Counted from the first letter of the stretch, positions 27,480 to 39,440 are shown. The stretch is 64,000 nt of DNA from Tulasnella sp. 424 (GCA_019633425.1 WSUB01000065.1:62001-126000), one strand, 5' to 3'. Made by a program: numbers and translations. Notes: a model not told the origin generated them from the letters alone.

Positions 27480-28481
27480 ATGGCTTCAACACCCGTCATC
27501 CTGGTCACCGGAGCGTCAAAGTGAGTCAAACATCGGAGCAATTGAAATCATGCATCGACAGCTTCCTTTACGGCAGAGGGATTGGCCTTTCCGTCGCACG
27601 CATACTCCTCACGAAGTACCGAGCCGCCGTAGTTGCTTTATCCCGGTCAAGGACATCAGAACTCGAGCAGCTCGCCACAGAGTTTCCGAGCACTCTCACA
27701 GTCGTACAGGGAGATGTGTGAGCTCGTTCCGAAATGACGATATCACACCCCTTTTAAGCTAATACCCTCCCCGGTGTAGGACATCTTCTCAGTCGATCTC
27801 AGCGACCATTAAAACTGCGGTCGACACCTACGGCCACCTTGACTCTGTGGTACTGAATGCTGGAACTCTCGGATCAATTAGCAAGATCTCGTCTTCAAGC
27901 ACCTCGGAATGGAAGGAGGTTTTTGATGTCAACTTCTTTTCTCTTGTCGAGATCATTCAATCAGCCCTACCTAGTTTGCGCAAGTCTGAACAGAAGGGAA
28001 GAGTTATATTCGTCTCTTCTGGAGCAGCAGATAGAGGGTATGTGGGATGGGGCCCATACAGCGCTAGCAAGGCCGCTATGAACTCTCTCTGTCGGTGAGT
28101 CAGATTTTCAGGAGCTCCGTCGGGAATCCCAGTCAGACTCAGGCGGCTTTCTTAGGACCCTGGCCAGCGAGGAGAAAGGAATCATTGCCGTGTCTGTTCG
28201 CCCCGGAGCCGTCGATACTGGGGCAAGTCGCGCAGGTTTCCCCTGTAACACCCGGGCTGACGCTCACCCGGCAGATGCAAGCAATCGTCAGGGCAGAAGG
28301 GGTTAATCAGATGGACCCAACCGAGCTCCAGAAATTCAACACCCTGCATTCTACTGGCAAGCTTGTTAAGCCGGAAGAATGTGGCCAAGTTATCGCGGGG
28401 TTAGCGGTCGGCGCGACACCTGAGATGTCCGGTAGATACGTCAGCTGGGACGACGAGGCTCTTGAGCGCTTCCGAGAGTAA
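27480..28481 (+). CDS. Short-chain dehydrogenase/reductase
   Basis: NAD(P)-dependent oxidoreductase with a Rossmann fold, closest in pattern to fungal sepiapterin-reductase-like SDRs. Start at 27480: MASTPVILVTGASK joins at the first intron to GIGLSVARILL, forming the TGxxxGIG cofactor motif. VVLNAGTLGS is the NAG motif, the catalytic Ser lies in VIFVSSGAADRG, and YSASKAAMNSL carries the catalytic Tyr and Lys. ASEEKGIIAVSVRPGAVDTG then joins to MQAIVRAEG. This last intron (28223-28274, 52 nt) starts with GCAAGT and ends with GGCAG, so it is a GC-AG intron. C-terminus GRYVSWDDEALERFRE, stop at 28479. Substrate unknown. Confidence 0.88.
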
Positions 28482-30190
28482 ACCTTAGAAGGTCTATGCT
28501 ATATCTGAAGGCTCTTGAAACTGTTAGACTTGCCTTTTTTTTAAGGAGGAGGGTTCGTTGGGTCTCCCTCGGCCAAAGAGTTATGATGATCCAAGTGTTA
28601 ACTGAAATCTCACTCATGTAATCAGTGAAGCACCTCCGAATCAAACTATGTCCGGTCTAACTTTACACGACTTGATTCCGCATATTTGGGCATATCCGTC
28701 TCGTGAGAAGTCCTCGACAATTTCGGAAGGGAGGGGACTGTACTAGTAAGACCGCCAGTGGTTTCAAGCCGGTCTCAGCAGAACGTCCACGATAGTCTGA
28801 ACCAATTCCGACTGACTTTGCCCAAAAGTTCTTATTCTCAAGGCTGAAACGCCATTCCCAAGGACGAGAACATCCACTACGAGGCCATTACCCGCTTACG
28901 CTAGGCCGTTTGCGATCGGAGCGAGACTTTCAGATGTGGTGCTAATGTTCTGCTCCTGAAGGAGGGCCAGAGAGCTCCCATTATTGGAATTAACACTAGA
29001 TGACAGGGATCTGGGGCCGATTGTTAACTGGAAGGAGCAGATTCTGTGTCATCGTAATGTTCGTCTAGATCCGGGCCGACCAGAGGCCTGGTTCGTACTG
29101 ACTGTCAGACCGTCCCCGTTCCTTCCCCAAAGAAAGATATAGAACCAAACATCCCGGGCTCAACGGCTTCTCATTGACCCCCGCTCACTCCATCCACCAC
29201 CCAACGGCCCACCGCCGCGGGGGCCTTGTACTGCATTATAAAACGCCTCAAGCGCTCGTCCTGCATATGCAGGGGAAAACATCCTATGCTAATTGGTCTC
29301 ATCTATGGCGCATTGCCAGAGCAGCATGACAATGAAATTTAAAAGAGGTACCGAGACCCGATACAACGGTCCCTAAGGTCAAGGAGCTCTAAACAGACGA
29401 CGAGGGTAGTACTTGGAATACGGGGTGGGAATCGAAAAGAGGAGGGACGGACCACCTGCTAAGCGCCTAGAAATCACGCCTCCAACCGCGAACTAGTGCT
29501 GCCACGAGGGGATATCTTGAACACAACTCACCTCACGGGAAAATCACGATACGAGGCGTTGGACATAGATGGCTCTAAAGCCAAAGAGGCAGAATGACAG
29601 AACTAGTCGCTCTTTTTTTCAGCGATACTTTCATAAGGATGCCTCTTTGAGTCATTAGAAGCAAAGATATGCGTCATAGACCTATTTTGCGTGTTCCCGA
29701 TTCCACCGTTTGACGGGAGGTCATCACGTGAGACTTTCCGAGACCCTTACCGAGGGTCCAGAAGTCATTTCGTTGCGCATGTGGGAGGCGACCTTGCAAT
29801 GCATCGCGACGCCCACCTTGTAGCATCCCGAGTCAGGTGTTGTGGCTCGAGGGAACAGGTTTTGTGCCCCATAATGGGCACAAAGGTCCCTCGTTTTGTG
29901 GCTTAGCGGAAGCGACCCCCTCCTCACCGCATATCATTCCCGCCCCCATAGCCCCTTCTGAACTACTGATACATACTACTTAAACTTCACGGACCACCTC
30001 CACGCCTTCGGAGCACCGAAAAAAACTCAAATAACATACCGCCACTGGCATGGCCATAGCGACCGGGCTAGGGGTCTCGTACGCCCTGGTCCCCGTCCCG
30101 TCTGTATATCCCCTTCGGGGGTTACCAAGCCGCGGAGATGTCGGTGGTGATCGCGCAGTGCCGGACCAGCCACGCACGTCCAAAAGCGAT
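28482..30190. other. Gene-poor region at the border of the tandem array
   Basis: About 1.7 kb with no credible coding frame, no tRNA or rRNA recognised by eye and no clear terminal repeats. It separates the housekeeping block from the repeat-rich kinase-TPR array. Confidence 0.4.
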
Positions 30191-30455
30191 CCTAGCGAGT
30201 CGGGTACAGAGATGCCTTTTTGGGGGAGGGCTTATGCCGTGTTCAGTTATGCCGTGTTCAGTTCCGTGGTCAGATCCTATGAGCGATATTCGCGACAACA
30301 CTCTGAGTCAATGAGAACTTACCGAGGGCTAGCTTGAATGGATTGGAATACGTAGCTCTTGTGATAACAGGTCCGCATGAACGAATCTTAGCTCTCCTAA
30401 CGTGGTGAAGCCAAACAATGAATGGCCAAACGGGGAATGTTGGGTTTGGCATACG
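30191..30455. repeat. Diverged upstream repeat shared with 39495-39815
   Basis: This segment and 39495-39815 share an ordered set of blocks: GAGATGCCTTTTT near the left end, GGGCTTATGC, and CTCTTGTGAT-ACAGGTCCGCATGAA toward the right. Here a 15-nt unit (TTATGCCGTGTTCAG) occurs twice in tandem at 30232-30261. It is part of the duplicated unit upstream of kinase-TPR copies 1 and 2. Confidence 0.6.
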
Positions 30456-30479
30456 TCACTACTTGCACAACTCGTCACC

Positions 30480-30855
30480 ACGCTTCAAGAAATGCCTCGA
30501 CCAACTCTTTGAGAACATGACCTTTCATTTCTCCTGCTGATAGCCCAGGGCTATCGATGCAAGAAAGCGGTTGGGATGCAAGCAGATGGAGGGCCTAAAG
30601 TTTAAGTGTGGCGGTGTCGGACAGAAGTGCGTCGAAGGTGGGCGGTGTTGGCTAAAAATACACATAGCCAATTGGAGAATGAGGGGCTTAGGTACGTTGC
30701 GTTCCTGACTCTGAAAGCCGCCAGAATGACTCAAAATTGGTCTAACTCTCAGACTCCTCGCCTCTCTCCTCCGTTCGTCGCAAATTCTTTGGGCCATAGC
30801 CCTCTCATCCCACTCTCTCCTTGACAATTTTCAGCCGTATAGGACTTAGCCCAAC
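30480..30855 (+). promoter_or_regulatory. Conserved upstream module of kinase-TPR copy 1
   Basis: Homologous to the sequences just upstream of copies 2, 3 and 4. It contains a CCAAT box at 30668-30672, 188 nt before the ATG; copies 2 and 4 have one 183 and 191 nt before theirs. Conserved blocks near the gene include CCCACTCTCTC and ATAGGACTTA. Acting as promoter is inferred from position and conservation. Confidence 0.55.
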
Positions 30856-33800
30856 ATGGTGGACAGCTTCTCAACTCAGTCCACGAGAACCGAAAACCAA
30901 GGCAAGGCTGTAAGTCCTCCCCATATACAAAGGCGGAAGTAGGCGCTGACGTGGGACCTCGAAGCGGGAGATTCTCAATGGATTGGGGCGCCAAATCAAT
31001 CCCAGTAGAATCAGAATGATAGACTCCAAACCACGCGCAAAAGGAGGACAAGGGACTATTGTCGTTGGAACTAGAATCGCTCCTGAAGAAGTCCCGACAT
31101 GGGTGCCTGAGGAATTCCTAAAAACATTCCTTGAGACGAAATTGGCAATAAAGAAGCTCGAATGGAATCGTGAGGATGCCGAAGCATCGGCGAAGTTTTT
31201 TAATGTATGATTGTGTTCATGTGTTGCTTTCACTGTTCTAATTGTCCTCTCGCCCTACCAGTCTTTCGTCAACGAGCTCAGCATAATGGCGAGCCTTTCA
31301 CACCCCAACATTGTCGAATTCGTTGGGTTTGTCGAGGACATGGAGAAGGGCGACGCTTGGATCGTTTTACCTTGGGAAGAAAACGGAAACGTTCGAGAGT
31401 TTCTAGAGTCCGGTGAATGGGACATTCCTGAGCGTTTGTCCTTGGTGAGCGTGTATCGTGCGGACCTTTAATGGTGAGAAATATTAACGAATTATCGACT
31501 TAGATTCAAGATGTAGCCAATGGGGTGGAGTACTTACACACGAGACAACCTCCGATCTGCCACGGCGACCTCAAGTCGGTGAGTCCGTCAAGCAGCCGTC
31601 CGAGATGCTGTGCACTGATCGACCGGTGTTCAGATGAACATCTTAGTCAACTCGTCCTACCGTGCAGTAATCACGGATTTTGGCTCGGCTCGGGCTAAAG
31701 GAGATGTCGACCCAAAGACAGAGGATGGTGGCTCGGAGCCACCAGTACCGGGCCAAGTAACCAACGACGACGTTGTCGAAGAATTGCTGTCTCCAAAGAT
31801 CAAAGTCAACCGGTCCAGCTTGGAGCTCACCTTGACGGGGCCTGGGTATACCTTGCGTTGGACGGCCCCAGAGGTATTGAGCAGCGGGGTGCAAGACTTG
31901 CCGAGCGATATGTGGGCTCTCGGTTGGATATGCTGGGAGGTAAGGACGCAATGGGCTGGAGGATCTCCACCGCCGTTTGCTCACATGCACTCCTATGCTT
32001 TAGATCGTCACCGGTAAAATCCCATTCGAAGAACTCCGTGCCATGGGGCCGATTGTATCGAAAGTTATTCAAGGAAAATTGCCAGCGATCCAGGAGGAAG
32101 CAGACCTGTCCCATATTCTCAACTTGTGCAGTTTAATGACGGATTGTTGGATGTCTAAACCAGGGGAGAGGATAGACGCTTCGACTTTTCAGCGAAAGGT
32201 TGGCTTTATGGTGAGTGCGTTTATGGATGACTACATCACCGATTGTTAAACGAGCCGCGTATCAGCCATCAGAGATCCCTTCGGTTGGAAGGTCTGGCGG
32301 TGCGAAGGTGCGGTCCGCACACTTGTTGTATGAGCTAGGCACAATGTATCGGCTTCAGGACAATATGGTGGAGGCCGAGTCCCACTACCAGTCTGCCATC
32401 GAGGTTGCGACTCGAACGAAGGACGACAGAATGAAGGCGGAGGCGCTGGCAGGGCTGGGAGAGGTCTACCGCATACAGTCGAGGATTCCAGAGGCGGAGA
32501 AGGCTTTGACGGAAGCCCACGAAATCCAGTTTCGCATGGGGAACGACCTGGGGGCAGCAAACGCGTTGGTCGGTCTGGGGTATATCTATCGCGCTCAATC
32601 GAGGTATCAAGAGGCGGAGAAGGCTTCGATGGAAGCACACCAGATCCACTCTCGCATCGGGAGCGACCTGGGTGCGGCGGACGCATTGCTCGGCCTGGGG
32701 AATGTCTATTGTGTTCAGTCGAGGTATCGAGAGGGGGAGAAGGCTTTCGTGGAAGCGCATGAGATTCACTCTCGCATCGGGCACGACCTGGGTGCGGCGA
32801 ACGCGTTGAACGACCTTGGAGAGTTGTATGGCGCTCAGTCGAAGAATCGAGAGGCGGAGAAAGCTTTGACGGAAGCGCACGAGATCCACTCTCGCATCGG
32901 GAGCGACGTGGGTGCTGCGTACGCGTTGCTCGGCCTGGGGAAGATCTATCGCGCTCAGTCGAAGAATCGAGAGGCGGAGAAAGCTTTGATGGAAGCGCAC
33001 CAGCTCCACTCTCGCATTGGGAACGAGCTGGGTGCGGCAAATGCGTTGGACGCTCTGGGGAAGATCTATCGCGCTCAGTCGAAGAATCAAGAGGCGGAGA
33101 AAGCTTTCATGGAAGCGTACGAGATCCGCTCTCGCATCGGGGACGACCGGCGTGTGGCGAACACGTTGCTCTGCTTGGGTCTTACTTATCACGCTCAGTC
33201 GAAGAATCAAGAGGCTGAGAGAGCTTTGATGGAAGCACACAAGATCCACTCTCGTATCGGGAACGACCCGGGTGTGGCGAACACGTTGCTCAGCCAGGGG
33301 AAGATCTATGAAGCTCAGTCGAAGAATCGAGAGGCGGAGAAAGCTTTCATGGAAGCGCACGAGATCCACTCTCGCATCGGAGACGACCTGGGTGCGGCGG
33401 ACACGTTGCTCTGCCTGGGTCTTATCTATCACGCTCAGTCGAAGAATCAAGAGGCTGAGAAGGCTTTCATGGAAGCACACGAGATCCACTCTCGTATCGG
33501 GAACGACCCGGGTGTGGCGAATACGTTGCTCAGCTGGGGGATGATCTATCAAGCTCAGTCAAAGAATCGAGAAGCAGAGAAAGCTTTCATGGAAGCACAC
33601 CAGATCCACTCTCGCATCGGGAGCGACGTGGGTGCTGCGTACGCGTTGCTCGGCCTGGGGAGTATCTATCGCGCTCAGTCGAAGAATCAAGAAGCGGAAA
33701 AAGCTTTCATGGAGATGCACGAGATCCACTCTCGCATCGGGAACGAGCCGGATGCGGCGAACGCGTTGGACGCTCTGGGGGAGATCTATCGCGCTCAGTC

Positions 33801-35604
33801 GAAGAATCGAGAGGCGGAGAAAGCTTTCACGGAAGCGCACCGGATCCACTCTCGCATTAGGAACAACCTGGGTGCGGCGAACGCTTTGAACGGGCTGGGG
33901 AATATCTACCGCAATCAGTCGAGGTATCGAGAGGCGGAGAAAGCTTTCATGGAAGCGTACCGGATCCACTCCCGCATCGGGGACGATCTGGGTGCGGCAA
34001 ACGCATTGGACGGTCTGGGGGATATCTATCGCGCTCAGTCAAAGTTTCAACAAGCGGAAAAGGCTTTGATCGAAGCGTACGAAATCCACTCTCGCATCGG
34101 GCACGACCTGGGTGCGGCAAATGCGTCGTTCGGTCTGGGAGAGATGTACGGCGCTCAGTCGAGGTATCAAGAGGCGGAGAAGGCTTTTATGGAAGCCCAC
34201 GAGATCCGATCTCGCATCGGGCACGACTCGGGTGCGGCGAACGCGTTGCGAGGCCTGGGGAATGTCAATCGCGTCCAGTCGAAGAATCGTGAGGCGGAGA
34301 AAGCTTTCATGGAAGCGCACCAGATCCACTCTCGCATCGGGGACGACCCGGGTGCGGCGGACACATTGCTCTGCTTGGGTCTTATCTATCACGCTCAGTC
34401 GAAAAATCAAGAGGCTGAGAAGGCTTTCATGGAAGCGCACGAGTTCCACTCTCGCATCGGGAGCGACCTGGGTGCCGCGAACGCGTTGTTCGGTCTGGGA
34501 GAGATCTACCGCACTCAGTCGAGGTATCGAGAGGCGGAGAAGACTTTCATAGAAGCCCACGAGATCCACTCTCGCATCGGGAACGACCTCGGTGCGGCGA
34601 ACGCGTTGCTCTGCCTGGGTCTTACCTATCACGCTCAGTCGAAGAATCAAGAAGCTGAGAAGGCTTTGATGGAAGCGCACGATACCCACTCTCGCATCGG
34701 GCACGACCTGGGTGTGGCGAACGCGTTGCTCGGCTTGGGGAAGGCCTTTCGCGCTCAGTCGAGGAATCCAGAGGCTGAGAACGCCCTCAACGACGCTCAC
34801 AAGATCTACTCTCGCATTGGAGACGCCCTCGGTACCGGCAATGCATCCCGTAGCCTCGCAATGCTCTATAGCAGCCAGAACAAATACGACGCCGCCGAGG
34901 CGTCCTACCGCCAAGCAGCTGCATCGTATGATCCGGCTGAGGCGGGTGACAGTAGAGCCAGAACTCTATTAGCCCTTGGGAAAGACTGTCACGCTCGGTG
35001 CCGATACTCCGACGCGGAGGAGGCCGTCAGCGAAGCCCTTGCCATATTTATCAGCACCGCCAACGAAGAAGGTCAAGCGGATGCCTCACTATTTTTGGCA
35101 AAGATCTTCAACTCTCAATCACGGCACAACCAAGAAAAAGAGGCCCTTCTTCAGGCCGAAGCTGCATTCGCCCAAATTGGCCACGACGGAACTCGCGCAG
35201 CGACCTTGGATCGGATCGGCGACATCAACCTCGATCAGAGCAAGTACGACGAAGCGGAGGAATGTTACCGTCTCGCTCAAGCGATATTCTTGAGTCTGGA
35301 CGATATTCGCGGTGAAGCTACCCAGTTGCTAAATCTTGGAGTGTTATACGGTCGCCAGGATCAATATGACGAGGCAGAGGAGTGCTTCGCTGAAGCTCGC
35401 GTCGCATATGCTAGGGTTGTCGATGAGGAGGGCGAAGCGAAGGCCTTGGGTGGACTGGCGATGGCACATGCTTCGCAACGCAGATTCGCTGATGCGAGAA
35501 TGGCTTATATGGAAGCTCGGGAAATCTACGCGCAGATCGGCCGGCCGATGAGTGGGATGTGTGCAAGGGCTTGGGAACTTCTCCAAGCTTCGGAAAACCC
35601 GTAG
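30856..35604 (+). CDS. Kinase-TPR protein, copy 1 (intact)
   Basis: Seven exons: 30856-30909, 30965-31204, 31262-31444, 31504-31578, 31634-31939, 32004-32210 and 32266-35604, giving about 1467 residues. All introns are phase 0 and 55-64 nt. The kinase (residues about 20-355) has a Gly loop KGGQGTIVVG, the ATP Lys in LAIKKLEW, catalytic HGDLKSMNILV (HGD for HRD), ITDFGSAR, RWTAPEVL and SDMWALGWICWEIVTGKIPF, so an active Ser/Thr (TKL-like) kinase is expected. From 32437 come 26 consecutive units of exactly 40 residues: 20 nearly identical (to 34836) and six diverged (34837-35556). They fit the TPR consensus: Leu7, Gly8, Tyr11, Ala20, Phe/Leu24, Ala27. An earlier diverged unit precedes them. No membrane segment or signal peptide. 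Probably an intracellular receptor-like or scaffold kinase; ligand unknown. Confidence 0.9.
32437..34836 (+). repeat. Tandem 120-nt repeat, 20 units (TPR array of copy 1)
   Basis: Twenty consecutive 120-nt units in frame, each one TPR. Nucleotide identity between units is high; for example the block at 32900-32940 recurs almost exactly at 33620-33660. Units differ mainly at TPR positions 2, 5, 6, 9, 12, 17, 18 and 36. Confidence 0.95.
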
Positions 35605-36560
35605 GACCGCTATTAGCAGGTCCATTCAGGTCGTAGCTGCTTGGTCATCAGGTGGGTTCCATGTTGCAAAACACTGATCCTCCCCTTCTGGGACTAATGA
35701 CAGTTCGTTTCCAGGCGATTTCTCCAATTTTTGGTGCAATCCCTCTGACAATCTCGTTCTGTAACGTTGTCTCGTTTGCATTGTTGCTCTTCCTCCCCCC
35801 CATTCTTTGACCATCTTCACGTGCCCTTGCTGTCCTATTACCTCTTCTCGGACTAAACAATATTTCTCACCCTCGTCGACCTTCACCTCCGATCTAGGCG
35901 ACTTTGTCACGTGTAATATATATCCTAGCGTGCAGGTGGCGTCATCGTTAAATGTACAGTGCTCCTTCTCTCGCGATGACATCATCTCTACTCAGGGATC
36001 TCGACTTGTGCTGTAATTGCCCACCTTGAGATAGTCACTAATCGCCCGACCCATCCCTTCACGTGCTACCGACGAGTTGAGGACGTCCGTACGTTTACTG
36101 AGGAGGGACCTCGTGCCTTTCGTTGGCTGCGGCCAACGTATCCTTCAGCGAATCCTTGTATCACAGAGGGAGGACAACATACTGTACACGTACATGTCTC
36201 GCGATCGTGCCAAGTTGTCCTGTTACGTTACCAGACCTGCGTAAATGAATAAACAAAAGGGAGGGGAATCCGCCAAGAGCAACCCCAACAAACAATCTAA
36301 AGAAGATGGTGGAACCACGGAGTGAGAAGGAGCAACCCAAAAAGAGGGAAAGCACCTCTTTTCAAACGCCTAAGAATATAAGCTATAGCGACATTCGCTC
36401 ATAGTGAAACCCAAGAAACGCGGGACTCCGGAGAAAAGAAGAAAACGTATATGTTTTGAACAGAATGAGTTGGTTTAAAACCAATAGACCACTTATCAGA
36501 AAAGGGGGGTGGGGAATTAAAGTGGAGATGTCGCGAAGGACGGTGGACCAGATGGTGATG
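35605..36560. repeat. 3' flank repeat of kinase-TPR copy 1
   Basis: Homologous to 43748-44560, 46390-47080 (right part only) and 58488-59400. Shared blocks are the segment just after the stop (TCAGGTGGGT), GGCGATTTCT, a CGTTAAATGTACAGTG block and GATGACATCATCTCTACTC near 35975, and an AAACAAAAGGG-type block near 36250. No intact coding frame. Confidence 0.7.
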
Positions 36561-36619
36561 AACTCGGAATTGATATCGAAGGCGCGTCGGAGGTTTATCG
36601 ACGTCATTCTGCAACCGCG

Positions 36620-37965
36620 TCCTTGCGTCATTCATCGGCGGAGAACAAGCACCTCTTCATATCCGCTTCTTTAGCAGGCTTCGTCAAAACACTGTCACCA
36701 AAATCAGTTTCAAGGTCCGCCAAAAAGGGGGCGACAACAACAAGGAACAGGTTATGGGCAGAACATACGCATCAACCCCAGCTTTTCAATACTCCTGGCT
36801 CTAGATCTCTTTCAATACATTCCCCGTCACGCCCATAACCTCTTCATCGTTCTCAGCCGTCTAACCATATCAAAACCATTCATCACCGACATGTGGTTAA
36901 CCAAAAGAATCACGTTACGCTTAACCCGCATCTCCTGCAAGGAAGGGACGTGTACCATCCATCCGTTAAACTGGTCGGTGGGGAGGCCCAGTCCCAAGTA
37001 AACAGATTCTTCGCCTTGATCGCCATGTCAAATGCAGATTTTCCATTGTCGGCAGTCTGCACAACACATCCGTTCCGCGTAAACATTCAAGTCGTCAGCT
37101 TGCGAGTCGGGCCATCATCATCGAGCACAAGGATGTTCAGGGAAGGGTTGAATGGTGATGGGGGTGGAGGTGGAGGTTTGGCGGAGGCTTGATGATGATT
37201 CTAGTGAGACTTTCGGCGTTTCGGAAGTAGCATCCACGACTCGAACAAATCCGGAACAGGCATACTCGGTCGCAGTGGGCACAACAACGGCGTTGCTGTA
37301 ACCATTTCTGGCTCCTTCTCCATCGACGTCATAGCTAATCTAGCCGTCGCGCCCATCACACTGCTCGTCGACATTGTCGGACCCGGCGATTCGCCATCAA
37401 CCGCACCGGCCCGCTGCTGGCTGCTGATTCGCGGCGCTCAAATCGACCTTGGATCCACCGAACCGCGACCGCGTCGACAACTACACGGCCTATCCATCCG
37501 TCATCCGATAGGGCAGAGCACGCCGCATGAACTCAATCTGTCTCAAATGTTCCATTAACTGCCTTGTAGCCTGCCGAGTCTGCTGGACCTTGCTGAACGC
37601 CGAACGCCCCCATCCCCTCGGAGACGCACCGGATTCCCTTGTCGTGCATTTGCACGGTCGATGATGGAGTAACACCTTCACCTTAGGGGTAGTTTGAACG
37701 CTTCGATGGTGTCGCGGTTGTACACGAACGACTGCGCAACCATCCCACCCTTCACGTGCTGGTGAAGTCCGAGTTTGCGATGACCTTCTGGCCAACACAC
37801 AGGGCCACTTCAACCCAGAGCATCGAGTCATGACCCACGTTTACTCTCAACGCCCAATCTACGAAAAAGACGTCCGTCAGGCCTCTGCAACCCGCAGCCG
37901 AGCAACCGGCCGTTCGTACCTGACCCCACTCAGCCTCACAATATGCTTCGAAAGCGCCAACTCAA
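36620..37965 (-). pseudogene. Decayed hybrid histidine kinase C-terminus, relic A
   Basis: On the minus strand, broken frames give in order: the end of a HATPase domain (ALSKHIVRLSG, about 37910-37965), a linker with LMEHLRQIE, receiver-domain pieces (CVVQTADNGKS, about 37035-37070) and a receiver end SVLTKPAKEADMKRCLF (about 36660-36710) with the Thr-Lys pair. Stops and frame changes separate the pieces, so no functional protein is encoded. Homologous relics lie at 44575-45900, 47100-47530 and 59440-60600. The family is recognised from basidiomycete hybrid kinases; the boundaries are approximate. Confidence 0.55.
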
Positions 37966-39060
37966 GCTCCGTCCCCCTCTTCGTCATCACTTACGTCGAC
38001 ATCATCGTCTTCATATCCACCTCCAGGTTTGCTTCGATTTTTCTTTTGATTGAGCCTTAATACATGCACCCATTTGAGCAACCGCCTTTCGTAGGTGTCG
38101 ACCAGCGCCGCTACGTCCTCTTTCCGAACGCCGACCCACTTCGCAGCTACCTCAAGAACAAGTTCGGATGGGTAGGGAAGACTTCTTAAGATGTTCGTGG
38201 CTGTTGAAGACAATGTACAGAGTTGCAGCAGGAATGGATTTGCGTTTCGAAGGGCTGGAAGTCCGGGATTGTGGGGTCATACGCCCACTTGATGCTGGGG
38301 GAGTTGATGAGCTGGGAGAATTCTCGCTTTGAGTGAATACAGGGATCCGATAGAGTCGCTCTGACACTGCATGTAATTCTTCGCCCCAAGCAGGTTTTCG
38401 CCGTACGACTTCTCGTTCCTGCAACGGGCGTTTCTTCCAGGATGACGCTGTAATCCGGAACCTTGCGCTTGTCTGCGATATGGTTTACTTGGTACCCCTG
38501 TGGTTCAGTCCTGGCAGGGAGAAATGCCTACCATTCATGTCCTTCCACGATGTTCCTTCGCCCCTCAGTGGTGCCATGTCTGCGAAGTCGTCATCTTCGG
38601 GCTACTGGGAATTGCCTGTAATAACGTAAAATGACAGAGAATCTTCACCTTTTGCTTCTGAAGTACCTTTCTTTCGGATTTCCCTCCGTGGTGTGCGCGT
38701 CTGTTTCGATTACACATGCACCGTTCACTGCCGGCGCAAGTCCGTCACATCTCAAGCGCCTGGAAGACCCTTCGGCTCAGGTACGTATCAGGCTAGCACA
38801 CTTTGACCTTCGAATTGGGCACCAGGCTGACGCCGGTCGGTGGAACAAGTGAGACTATTGATTGGGCATGATTGGACTGCGGGGTCCGTCGACTTGCTTC
38901 TCATTCAAACTTCACTGAAGCAACGCGCTTCCATCTGACTCTGTGAGGTGGGGCCAATTTCTATCGATATACGCAAGGTAGCACAAGGCAGATACAATAT
39001 GATCGATCCTTACGAGGGCGGTCCAGAGCCCGTTGTCCCGAAGCCCCACATAATGCTTCG
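37966..39060 (-). pseudogene. Unrecognised multi-exon gene relic, spacer 1
   Basis: Minus-strand frames conserved among four spacers include WAYDPTIPDF, ATLYIVFNSH, YPYELVLEVAAKWVGV, DVAALVDTYERRLLKW and an acidic or RS-like tail (EDDDVDVSDDEEG). They also include upstream pieces with possible splice sites. The frames are split by stops here. Related copies are at 45900-46385, 52230-53240 and 60600-61700. I do not recognise the family. Confidence 0.5.
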
Positions 39061-39214
39061 AAAGTCTCTAGATAGAACCTTTGGCTCAATTCGCATACTC
39101 TAGGCGCTAATAGAAATATTCTAGCGTAAAAATTACATCCCCCTTTCTCCCACTTTTATTTGTCCCTTTCGAGGTCGTGGATCCATGGACGGACAGATAG
39201 CTTTATCTATCTAC

Positions 39215-39440
39215 GCAAGGTGCAAGCGTAGCACCCCTGTTGCCGTGTACGTTGCTTCCCTGTTGCCGCGTGCTGTGATAACATCCACGAAGATATTTCC
39301 TTGGGGTCAAATTCCATGGAAGAATCAGTAGTGTGGTTCGAGGCATTAAAATAGTTTGTTGTAGTGATACAATGAAAGTACATACTTGTCGGAGGTGGGC
39401 GGGTCGTACCACTGCTCAGCAGTGATGTGACGTTCGAATG
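39215..39440. repeat. Spacer repeat shared with 61755-61955
   Basis: Both copies contain TTGCCGCGTGCTGTGATAA, a TTGGGGTCAAATTCCAT block and ACCACT-CTCAGCAGT in the same order and spacing. Non-coding as far as visible. Confidence 0.7.

Noticed and set aside
28482..30190. Possible transposon or RNA gene in the gene-poor stretch
   Set aside because: No transposase-like frame, terminal repeats or tRNA-like cloverleaf could be found by eye.
32335..33552. Long open frames (up to 405 codons) on the minus strand across the TPR arrays, also at 34039-34914 and in copies 2 and 3
   Set aside because: The 120-nt unit is a multiple of three, so one stop-free antisense unit gives a long open antisense frame by repetition. 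There is no start context, domain or splice pattern, and the sense frame explains the sequence.
32437..34836. CRISPR-like or satellite array
   Set aside because: The regular 120-nt units are coding, each one TPR, inside a eukaryotic gene with introns. There are no short palindromic repeats with unique spacers.
36620..37965. Functional hybrid histidine kinase
   Set aside because: The recognised pieces are in several frames with stops between them, and the histidine (dimerisation) part is absent.
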